Assembly: GCF_016595525.1 (NCBI RefSeq)
Contig: NZ_JAENII010000003.1
Span: 248,001 to 312,000 of the forward strand
Source: Haloferula rosea
GTDB lineage: Bacteria > Verrucomicrobiota > Verrucomicrobiia > Verrucomicrobiales > Akkermansiaceae
Reading direction: 5' to 3'
Length of the DNA stretch: 64,000 nucleotides
Shown here: one piece after another, positions 53,182 through 60,054 of the stretch
How the letters are laid out: each line of letters starts with the position of its first letter
Position numbering within the stretch: position 1 is the first letter of the stretch
Notes under the pieces: generated by a model
Told to the model about the DNA's origin: nothing
Databases searched by the model: none
Seen by the model: only the letters and a program-made list of their open reading frames with translations
Program-made: the position numbers and the translations under genes

Positions 53182-53310
53182 GCACCGTCAGATACAGGGA
53201 ATTCCGAAATCCGCAAGTTGCAGACCACGAAAACGGCGTCCAAGTCACCGCGTGAGACCCGAACATTCCAATTCGACCCGCGGGCATTCCCGTGCGAGCT
53301 GTCCCCCGTT

Positions 53311-54039
53311 ATGGGAACCAACGCCATCACCAACCAAGTCGCCCTCGTCACCGGAGCCAACCGCGGCATCGGCAAAGCCATCGTTCAGGCGCTCCTCGCC
53401 AAAGGAGCCGGCAAAGTCTACGCCACCGCCAGGAAACCCGAGGAGATCGATACCTCGGACTCGCGGGTGGTGCCACTGGCGCTCGACCTGAGTTCCGCAG
53501 ACTCCGTCTCCGCCGCGGCAGCGGAAGCTCAGGACGTCGAGATCGTCATCAACAACGGCGGTGTCCTGAAGGTGTGCAGCCCTCTCGATGCCGAAGCCTT
53601 CGAGAACTTCATTTTCGAAACCGACATCAACGTGCTCGGCCTGATGCGCGTCGCCCAGCATTTCGCCCCCATCCTCAAGGACAACGGAGGTGGCGCCCTC
53701 GTCCAACTCAACTCGGTCGCCTCGCTCAAGGCCTTTGGTAGTTTCGCGACCTACTCAGCCTCGAAGGCCGCCTCCTACTCCATCACCCAGAGCCTCGAAC
53801 AGGTTCTCAAGGACCAAGGCACCCAGGTCGTGAGCGTGCACCCCGGCCCCATCAACACCGACATGGCAGACAGCGCCGGGCTCCCCGACGGCGAACCCCC
53901 ATCGGTTGTCGCCGACGCAATCATCGACGCTTTGGTCCACGGCCGATTCCACGCCTTCCCCGACGCCATGGCACGACAGGTCGGCGAAGCCTACCAACCG
54001 TTCGCCGAGAACGTGATCGAAGCCGAACTTCAGGGCTGA
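53311..54039 (+). CDS. Short-chain dehydrogenase/reductase (classical SDR)
   Basis: 242 residues from ATG 53311. The cofactor loop is GANRGIG (15-21), the NNAG motif is changed to NNGG (81-84), and the catalytic Tyr and Lys are in YSASK (148-152) with the Ser in LNSVASL. It uses NAD(P)H to reduce or oxidise a carbonyl or alcohol. A longer upstream frame is a shadow of the channel gene. Substrate unknown; similar to many bacterial fatty-acid- or sterol-like SDRs. Confidence 0.9.
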   Translation: MGTNAITNQVALVTGANRGIGKAIVQALLAKGAGKVYATARKPEEIDTSDSRVVPLALDLSSADSVSAAAAEAQDVEIVINNGGVLKVCSPLDAEAFENFIFETDINVLGLMRVAQHFAPILKDNGGGALVQLNSVASLKAFGSFATYSASKAASYSITQSLEQVLKDQGTQVVSVHPGPINTDMADSAGLPDGEPPSVVADAIIDALVHGRFHAFPDAMARQVGEAYQPFAENVIEAELQG

Positions 54040-54239
54040 TTCTCCTCCGCTCGCCCATTGCAGTCGGCCGCAATTCCCCAGGACTGCCCAAAAAACCTGT
54101 AAAAAGTTTTGAAGAGACTGACTCGATAACCGAATTACCACAATCAACTCATTCTCAATCAGTTAAGATCTTACCCCAACTCAATCCCACCATCTACTTT
54201 GGCGAGCCTGACTAGAAATTCACAAAAACTTTCCGTTTC

Positions 54240-54389
54240 TTTTGAACGTCTTGAAGGCTGAAGGGTCTATCCCTCTGAACGCTGCAATAGCAGCTTCACC
54301 GTAAGGGTAACAGCACAGTCGATTTCCCATGGGTGTGGGACTTCTGACAAACTTGACCGCCGGCCGTGGGACGCCGGCGGTCTTTGTTT
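54240..54389 (+). ncRNA. Candidate structured small RNA ending in a terminator
   Basis: Successive perfect stems: AGGG/CCCT (54262-54274), GCTGC-AATA-GCAGC (54281-54294), CCCA/TGGG (54326-54339), then the terminator stem at 54355-54382. No gene on this strand except the SDR gene ending 200 bases earlier could use this terminator. The left boundary and any promoter are guessed. Confidence 0.35.
54355..54389 (+). terminator. Strong Rho-independent terminator
   Basis: GACCGCCGGC (54355-54364) and GCCGGCGGTC (54373-54382), a perfect 10-base stem with an 8-base loop, then TTTGTTT. Confidence 0.85.
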
Positions 54390-54465
54390 GTACGCAGAGC
54401 GCCTTACGGGCATTCACTCACGAACCCAAGTTCCATGGAAGTTGCGCGGTTCCCGATCCTGGGAC

Positions 54466-54942
54466 TTACAGGTCCTTCTCCAAAGCTGCCAAGCGAGCCG
54501 AGGTTTCCTCCAGCCGTTTGGCCAGCACCTCGGCGAGGAAGCGATAGAGCACGATGTAGTAGGCCGACCGCTCACTCTCGGACAGCCCATCGATGAAGTT
54601 CTGTTTCACCTTCAGGAGGAAACAGTGGGTCGCTGCGGAGACCGTCGCAGTGCGGGCCTCGCCGGTCAGCGAGCGAAGCTCTCCAAGAATCTCTCCGGAC
54701 TGCGCGAGGGTGGCCACGGCCTCCCCGGCCTTCTTCACCTCCACCTCTCCCTTCAGGAGAATGTAGAACTCGGTCGAGATCTCACCCTCCTGGAGAATGT
54801 CCTCGCCGCAATCAAACTCGACCAGGCTGCTGTTCGAGAGAATGCCGTCCAGCGCCGCCTGATCGACATTCGCGAGAAATTCCACCTTCGCCAAGGTCGG
54901 CGGCAGTTTCCCCTTCTCGTGTCGGTATGGATATTCGCGCAT
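54466..54942 (-). CDS. Cyclic-nucleotide-binding-domain protein
   Basis: 158 residues from ATG 54942 (a much longer frame upstream is the shadow of the sulfatase gene). The cNMP fold covers about 18-115: LANVDQAALDGILSNSS, then EDILQEGEISTEFYILLKGEVEV and GEILGELRSLTGEARTATV, where FGELAL-type motif is ILGELRSLTG. It lacks a DNA-binding domain; the C-terminal helices (AEVLAKRLEETSARLAALEKDL) may dimerise. It may sense a nucleotide or act as a lipid- or protein-bound regulator. Confidence 0.8.
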   Translation of the reverse strand: MREYPYRHEKGKLPPTLAKVEFLANVDQAALDGILSNSSLVEFDCGEDILQEGEISTEFYILLKGEVEVKKAGEAVATLAQSGEILGELRSLTGEARTATVSAATHCFLLKVKQNFIDGLSESERSAYYIVLYRFLAEVLAKRLEETSARLAALEKDL

Positions 54943-55131
54943 GAGGGGAACGCTAGGACTCCCCCGACGGTCCGACAAGCATCCGCTTCCAGCCCACCTT
55001 GCGGAAATGGAAATCGTCCTCACGCCTCCGGGCATGGACCGCCAGCCATTCACGCAAGATCCTCGGGCCCGGCGATGTATGATCCGTCGACCGCGTCGGA
55101 GAACCGACCAGCCATCAACCCACTCCCCGAG

Positions 55132-56472
55132 ATGAAACCTCTCCGTCACCTTTCCCCCCTGCTTATCCTCGGCACCCTTTCCGGAGCGCTGGCCACCGCG
55201 CGCACCCCCAACATCGTCGTGCTCTACTCCGACGACGCCGGCTACGCCGATTTCGGCTTCCAGCCCGAGTGCCGCCCGGAAATGAAGAAGCTCACCCCGA
55301 ACATCGACCGCATCGCGACCGAGGGAGCGCGCTTCACCGACGCCTACATGAGCGGCTGCGTCTGCTCGCCTTCCAGAGCCGGCCTGATGACCGGGGTCTA
55401 TCAGCAACGCTACGGCTACGACAACAACCTGCCCCCCGGCACCAAGGACGGGCTTCCTCTGGACGTGACATTCGGGAGCAAAAGACTCCAGAAGCTTGGC
55501 TACCGAACCGGTCTGATCGGCAAATGGCACCTCGGCTATCCGGAAGCATTTCACCCCAACAAGCGCGGCTTCGACTGGTTCTATGGACTCCTGCAGGGGT
55601 CGCGTCCCTACCACGCCATGGACAAGGCTTCGCCCCACCGTGTGATCCTTGAGAACAATACCCCCACCAAGGAGGAAGGATACGTCACCGATCGGTTCGG
55701 CGATGCCGCCTGCCGCTTCATCCGCGAAAGCAGGGAGAAGCCGTTCTACCTCTTCGTCTCATTCACCTCCCCCCACGGCCCGCTTCAACCGAAGGAAGAA
55801 GACCTGAAACGCCTCGGCCACATCGATGAAAAGAAGCGGAAGAACTATGCCGGGCTGATCGTCTCACTCGACGACAACGTGGGCAAGATCCTCAAGTGCC
55901 TGGAGACTGAAGGCCTTGCAGATGACACAGTCGTGATCTTCACCAACGACAACGGCGGCCAAACCGGTACAGGCGCCGACAACACGCCGCTTCAGGGGAA
56001 GAAGGGCACCCTCTATGAAGGGGGCGTGCGTGTCCCTTGCGCGGTCCGCTGGCCTGGCAAGATCCAGCCGGGTTCCGTCGTTCGCGATCCGGTGATCGCG
56101 CTGGACCTCACCCCGACCTTCGTCGAACTGGCCGGAGGCACCGTGGAGGATTCCTGGAAGCTCGATGGCGTTTCCATCCTCGGCCACCTCACCGGAAGGA
56201 AGGAGGAACTCGCCGAGCGGCCCTTGTTCTGGAGGCAACATGGAAGCACCGGCGACCGGGCCATGCGCCTCGGATCCTGGAAGCTCACCCACCCACGCAG
56301 CAAAGGACAGGCGCCCATGCTCTTCAACCTGAGCGAGGACATCGGCGAAAGCACCGATCTCGCCACCAAGAAGCCCGAAGTCCTCCAATCGATGCTGACC
56401 CGACTGGATGCCTGGGAGGCGGAACTGATGGAACCCCGCTGGGGACCCGGCAGCCCAGGGAAGAAGAAGTAA
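55132..56472 (+). CDS. Secreted type I sulfatase
   Basis: 446 residues with a signal peptide. The formylglycine motif is Cys78 in CVCSPSRAGLMTG (C-x-P-S-R), followed by the GKWHLG strand, the metal-site start NIVVLYSDDAGYADFG and the later FTNDNGG and FYLFVSFTSPHGP segments. It hydrolyses sulfate esters, most likely of sulfated polysaccharides or host/algal glycans, in the periplasm after formylglycine modification. S1 arylsulfatase-like. Marine Verrucomicrobia encode many such enzymes. No maturase is adjacent. Confidence 0.92.
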   Translation: MKPLRHLSPLLILGTLSGALATARTPNIVVLYSDDAGYADFGFQPECRPEMKKLTPNIDRIATEGARFTDAYMSGCVCSPSRAGLMTGVYQQRYGYDNNLPPGTKDGLPLDVTFGSKRLQKLGYRTGLIGKWHLGYPEAFHPNKRGFDWFYGLLQGSRPYHAMDKASPHRVILENNTPTKEEGYVTDRFGDAACRFIRESREKPFYLFVSFTSPHGPLQPKEEDLKRLGHIDEKKRKNYAGLIVSLDDNVGKILKCLETEGLADDTVVIFTNDNGGQTGTGADNTPLQGKKGTLYEGGVRVPCAVRWPGKIQPGSVVRDPVIALDLTPTFVELAGGTVEDSWKLDGVSILGHLTGRKEELAERPLFWRQHGSTGDRAMRLGSWKLTHPRSKGQAPMLFNLSEDIGESTDLATKKPEVLQSMLTRLDAWEAELMEPRWGPGSPGKKK

Positions 56473-56510
56473 CACTCACGGCCCGACCCGGCCGCTCCCC
56501 AGCGACCTCT

Positions 56511-56551
56511 CCGTACTGGGCGGGCCCATGGCGTCAAAGGCTACAGTACGG
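56511..56551. repeat. Inverted repeat between convergent genes
   Basis: CCGTACTG (56511-56518) and CAGTACGG (56544-56551) face each other around a 25-base loop with further self-pairing potential (GGGCGGGCCCATGGCGT). It could be a bidirectional transcript end or a repeat element; no U tract is visible. Confidence 0.4.
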
Positions 56552-56564
56552 CAACCCGAGGCCA

Positions 56565-57662
56565 CTACTCGAGGCAGTCCACGAGCGCAGCCAGCACGAG
56601 GTCGACGTTGGCCTGCGTGGCGGAGTGCCCCATCAGGCCGATCCTCCACACCTTGCCTGCCATCTCAGCCAACCCTCCTCCAATTTCGATCCCGTAGGTA
56701 TCGAGCATGCGGGATCGCACCTTCGCATCGTCCACGCCCTCGGGAATCCACACGCAGTTCATGCTGTGCAGCGATTGGTCGGGCACATACTCCAGCCCGA
56801 TCTCCTCAAGTCCCGCCCTCAACCGCTTGTGCATGTGCGCATGCCGCTCGAAGCGGGCTTCCAGGCCCTCTTCCAGAATGATCGCAAGCGCCTCGTTGAG
56901 CGCGAAGATCATGTTCACCGGGGGCGTGTGGTGGTAAGCCCGCGTGCTACGCCCTTCGTAGTAATTCTTGAGCATGCCGACATCGAAATACCAGTTGTCG
57001 ACAGGGCGCTTCCGGCGCTCGATCACTTCAACCGCGGCCGGAGAGAATGAAACCGGTGCAAGCCCCGGCGGACACGAAAGGCACTTCTGGGTCGCCGAGT
57101 AGACAGCGTCGATGTGCCACTCGTCGACCTCCACCGGATGTCCCCCCAGGGAAGTCACCGCATCGACGATGAACAGCATTCCCTCTTCATGGAGCATCTT
57201 CGAGATGGCTGCCAACGGCTGGTGGGCTCCGGTCGATGTCTCGGCATGGACCATGGCCAGGGCCTTGGCCCGGGGATGCCGATGCACGACGTCGGCCACT
57301 TCATCCTCGGTGAAGGAACTGCCCCACTTCGCATCAAGGCGATGGACCACGATCCCATGCCGCTCCATCACCTCCACCATGCGGCCACCGAAGAGGCCGT
57401 TGACACAGACAATCGCCTGATCCCCCGCCTCCAACAAATTGCTTACCACGCACTCCATGCCCGCCATCCCGGTTGCGGAGACCGGAAAGGTCAGGGGATT
57501 CTCAGTCCGGAATACCTGTCTGAGCTTCAGGCAGGTATCATCGAGAAGCTCGACGAACTGGGGATCAAGGTGCCCGATGGTGGGTGCTGACAGGGCACGC
57601 AGGACGCGATTCGGCACCCGGCTCGGACCAGGCCCCATGAGGATTCTCTCTGAACAGACCAT
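56565..57662 (-). CDS. PLP-dependent alanine/serine-glyoxylate aminotransferase family protein
   Basis: 365 residues. Class V fold: the PLP lysine is Lys193 in YSATQKCLSCPPG, the Asp that contacts the ring is Asp167 in IVDAVTSLGG, and MGPGPSRVPNRVLRALS opens the chain as in SPT/AGT enzymes. Family members move amino groups between alanine or serine and glyoxylate, or act as purine catabolism pucG-type enzymes. The start could also be the ATG at 57638. No partner genes; a single gene converging on the sulfatase. Confidence 0.9.
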   Translation of the reverse strand: MVCSERILMGPGPSRVPNRVLRALSAPTIGHLDPQFVELLDDTCLKLRQVFRTENPLTFPVSATGMAGMECVVSNLLEAGDQAIVCVNGLFGGRMVEVMERHGIVVHRLDAKWGSSFTEDEVADVVHRHPRAKALAMVHAETSTGAHQPLAAISKMLHEEGMLFIVDAVTSLGGHPVEVDEWHIDAVYSATQKCLSCPPGLAPVSFSPAAVEVIERRKRPVDNWYFDVGMLKNYYEGRSTRAYHHTPPVNMIFALNEALAIILEEGLEARFERHAHMHKRLRAGLEEIGLEYVPDQSLHSMNCVWIPEGVDDAKVRSRMLDTYGIEIGGGLAEMAGKVWRIGLMGHSATQANVDLVLAALVDCLE

Positions 57663-57726
57663 GTAGTTAGGTTTTCTTAAGCAAAAAGCTCAGAGAATCG
57701 CCCCCCGGTCAACCTCCGGGATCCCA

Positions 57727-57757
57727 ACAAAAACGCACCGACCTTGCCGGTCGGTGC
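57727..57757 (-). terminator. Rho-independent terminator of the sigma/anti-sigma operon
   Basis: On the minus strand GCACCGACC (57757-57749) pairs with GGTCGGTGC (57743-57735), followed by GTTTTTGTT. It lies 42 bases behind the anti-sigma stop. Confidence 0.85.
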
Positions 57758-57798
57758 GAAACCCATTGAATTCCAGAAGCCGCGAAACGATCAGTCCG

Positions 57799-58716
57799 TT
57801 AGAAAAGTTTATCCAAGTCATCCGTCCCGGACTTTCCCAGGAGCAGGAAGACCCGCTTCGAATCATGCCAGCGGGCGACCGCCCAATTGCCATGCTGATC
57901 GATGACAGGCTTGGTCGCCTCCTTGAGGTCGCAGCAGTCCACATCACCCTTCCTGAAAACAACCAGATGAACGACCTCGTCATCGCTCTTGCGGAAGCAG
58001 ACGATGGCACCGGACTTGCCTTCCACATCGAGCACCCTGCATCCGAGCCCGGGAATCCCCTCGAGGCCCCGTGGCACTCCGCCTTCCGGGCACGCACGCC
58101 CCTGTTCCCGGATGAATTTGAACAGCACCTTCTGGTCAGCGTTCTTCAGGTCCAGAGTGAAACCAGGAGAGGTCAGGGTCGAGATGGCCTCTTGCTCAAC
58201 GTGCGAGATCGGCACTGAAGAGACGTAGGTTTCACGCCCCGTCAACTGATCCCCTTCGCCAAGCGTGGTGGCGTCAGGGCGGGTCATCACAACGGCGAGC
58301 GCAATGCCGGCTGCCGCGGCAATCGGCACTCCAAAACGCCACCACGAACGCGACGGCTTCGCCACAGGTCGGGCCGACTGCTCCATGGCAGCCAGAATCT
58401 CGCGGCGGAATCCTTCCGGAGGCGTGATTTGCGCCAGCGCCCCGATCATCTGTCCATCGTAAGCATCCATTTCCAGCTCCTGTCCCTGCGCCACGGCGAG
58501 CCCCGCAAGAATCTCCTCGCGCAGACCATCCGGCAGTTCCAGCCGTCCCAAGGCGGACGAAAATGCGGCATCCTGAGCCCGTTCTTCGGCCAGCCACTCA
58601 CCGAGTTCGCGATCCGAGGCGGCGAGCTGGAGCGCCGCTGCAAAGTCCTTGTCATCCGCATCCGCACCATCCGGCCGGAAACAGCGGAGAACAAATCTGG
58701 CTTGTTCCTTATCCAT
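57799..58716 (-). CDS. Putative anti-sigma factor / transmembrane regulator
   Basis: 305 residues from ATG 58716, overlapping the sigma gene end by eight bases. The N-terminal half is helical and cytoplasmic (FVLRCFRPDGADADDKDFAAAL), one membrane helix at about 130-150 (FGVPIAAAAGIALAVVM) and a periplasmic part with several cysteines (VDCCDLKE and others). This is the usual layout for a regulator that holds an ECF sigma factor. A classical zinc anti-sigma HxxxCxxC motif was not found. The trigger is unknown. Confidence 0.8.
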   Translation of the reverse strand: MDKEQARFVLRCFRPDGADADDKDFAAALQLAASDRELGEWLAEERAQDAAFSSALGRLELPDGLREEILAGLAVAQGQELEMDAYDGQMIGALAQITPPEGFRREILAAMEQSARPVAKPSRSWWRFGVPIAAAAGIALAVVMTRPDATTLGEGDQLTGRETYVSSVPISHVEQEAISTLTSPGFTLDLKNADQKVLFKFIREQGRACPEGGVPRGLEGIPGLGCRVLDVEGKSGAIVCFRKSDDEVVHLVVFRKGDVDCCDLKEATKPVIDQHGNWAVARWHDSKRVFLLLGKSGTDDLDKLF

Positions 58717-59257
58717 GATGTTTGCCGAGGTTTTGGGGTTCGATCTGTAAAATGTTCTTCGGAGCACTGAGCGGATCAGCGGTCATCCGCTTGCGCAGCA
58801 TCTCCTTCGCTCTGGAGATCCGCGACATGACGGTTCCAATCGGAATGTCGAGAATGGCGGCAATCTCCTTGTAGCTGTGCTGCTGGAGATAAAAGAGGGT
58901 GATGGGCGCGCGGAAGGTCTCGTCGAGGTCGCCAAGTAACTCCACCGCGCGTTGACCGTCCATCTGACGGTCGGTGTCGTCCTCGGAGGAATCCAGGCGC
59001 CCTGCCACCGCCTCAGTCAGTTCCTCATCAGAGAAGCGCTTCGATCGGCGCGCATGGGACAGGAACTCCCGATGCAGGGTGGTGAACAACCACGTCTTCG
59101 CCTTCGAGCGATCACGAAGCTGATCCCCTTTCTGCGCCCAGATGCAGAAGGTCTGCTGCACCAGATCAGCTGCAGTCTCCCGGTTCTTTGAAAGGGAGAC
59201 CGCGAATCGGAAGAGCGCTTGGTAATGCGCATCAACCAGTTGTTCGAATTCGCTCAT
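58709..59257 (-). CDS. ECF-family RNA polymerase sigma factor
   Basis: 182 residues from ATG 59257; a GTG two codons earlier is possible. Region 2 is present (LFRFAVSLSKNRETAADLVQQTFCIWAQ) with the -10-recognition segment, and region 4 has YLQQHSYKEIAAILDIPIGTVMSRISRAKEMLRKRM, a clear helix-turn-helix. Length normal for ECF. Works with the next gene, the putative anti-sigma factor. Target genes not known. Confidence 0.92.
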   Translation of the reverse strand: MSEFEQLVDAHYQALFRFAVSLSKNRETAADLVQQTFCIWAQKGDQLRDRSKAKTWLFTTLHREFLSHARRSKRFSDEELTEAVAGRLDSSEDDTDRQMDGQRAVELLGDLDETFRAPITLFYLQQHSYKEIAAILDIPIGTVMSRISRAKEMLRKRMTADPLSAPKNILQIEPQNLGKHHG

Positions 59258-59417
59258 GGACACTCTTCAGAGAACCCACGAACCGAACTTATTCCATCGG
59301 AATCCGTCGTTTTCGCAAAACCCACCCCATCAACGGACGGGTTTCGAAAGATCGGTCGGTCGCTCCGACACCACGCCACTCCGGGCACCTGAATCGGGCC
59401 CGCGAAGTGGGCGCCGC

Positions 59418-59591
59418 TCAGCAACCGGGAAACACGATCACATTGTCCGGGTAATCCTCGGTCTCCCGATCCTCATCGGTACAGACCCGATCCATCAGGC
59501 GTCCGGCCAGGTCGAGAATTCGGTTGAGATCGCTACGATCAGCGGGTGGCTTCGCAATGAAAGCCCCTGAAGAGATTGCCTCTCGGCTCAT
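59418..59591 (-). CDS. Small hypothetical protein upstream of the sigma gene
   Basis: 57 residues, below the usual gene-finder cut-off. It begins MSREAISSGAFIAKPPADR and ends DNVIVFPGC. The middle looks helical (DLNRILDLAGRLMDRVC), composition is protein-like and codon use fits the neighbours. It lies 160 bases upstream of the sigma gene on the same strand; no Shine-Dalgarno sequence. It could be a real small regulator or chance. Confidence 0.4.
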   Translation of the reverse strand: MSREAISSGAFIAKPPADRSDLNRILDLAGRLMDRVCTDEDRETEDYPDNVIVFPGC

Positions 59592-60054
59592 GGTAATGTC
59601 GGAATAGGGTTGGGTGAGAACTCTAATCCCGTAGGCCTGACCTTGGGGGGTACGGGCTGGACCATGCGGGTGTGGGTGAACGGTGCTGATAAATATGTAA
59701 AACTTGATTCAAAGCAAGACATAAAACCCTGAAAACCAGATGGTTCTGAATACAAAATAACTTTGCTTCTCTATTTATCAATGTTTCTTGAATATTCGAT
59801 TCACCAAGAAGCAAACCTCATTTTTCCCAAGATCTAGGCGATTTCTCCACCTGCAGCTGGGGCGTCGCCGCGTGGAGATTCCGTCACTCGGGCTCCCGCG
59901 CGCGGAATGGAAGCAATTTGAGAAAATTGAAGATCGGCAGAATCATATCAAACTTTCGACTCAGGGACGCCCGGTTTCTCCGGATGAAGGCAGTCTGAGT
60001 TCGAGACCTCGACAGAGTTGCCATGGCGGGAGGCAAGCCTCTAGGCTTCCGCCC
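59592..60054. other. Spacer with an A/T-rich segment before the phosphatase gene
   Basis: About 59690-59810 is notably A/T-rich (for example AAATATGTAAAACTTGATT), which stands out in this GC-rich window. No coding frame is convincing. The promoter-like motif of the next gene lies at the right end. A longer frame running from 59788 into the phosphatase has no coding character here. Confidence 0.5.
60018..60047 (+). promoter_or_regulatory. Promoter-like motif immediately before the PhoD-like gene
   Basis: TTGCCA (60018-60023) and TAGGCT (60042-60047) with an 18-base spacer; the start codon is at 60055, so transcription would begin at or next to the ATG. Confidence 0.45.

Larger units (their letters stand above)
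54040..54465. other. 426-base spacer between convergent genes, lower GC
   Basis: This spacer separates the ends of two convergent genes. The first half is A/T-richer than the surroundings. The second half holds a row of short hairpins and a strong terminator (see the following entries). A weak 65-codon frame exists on the minus strand (54220-54417) but it runs through the terminator hairpin and does not look like a protein. Confidence 0.6.

Noticed and set aside
54240-54389. tmRNA or known riboswitch in the spacer
   Set aside because: No tmRNA ends, tag reading frame or CCA, and none of the riboswitch cores I know (cobalamin, SAM, GEMM) could be found.
54220-54417. 65-codon minus-strand frame in the A/T-richer spacer
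   Set aside because: It starts with GTG, runs through the terminator hairpin, has no ribosome-binding site and shows no recognisable domain.
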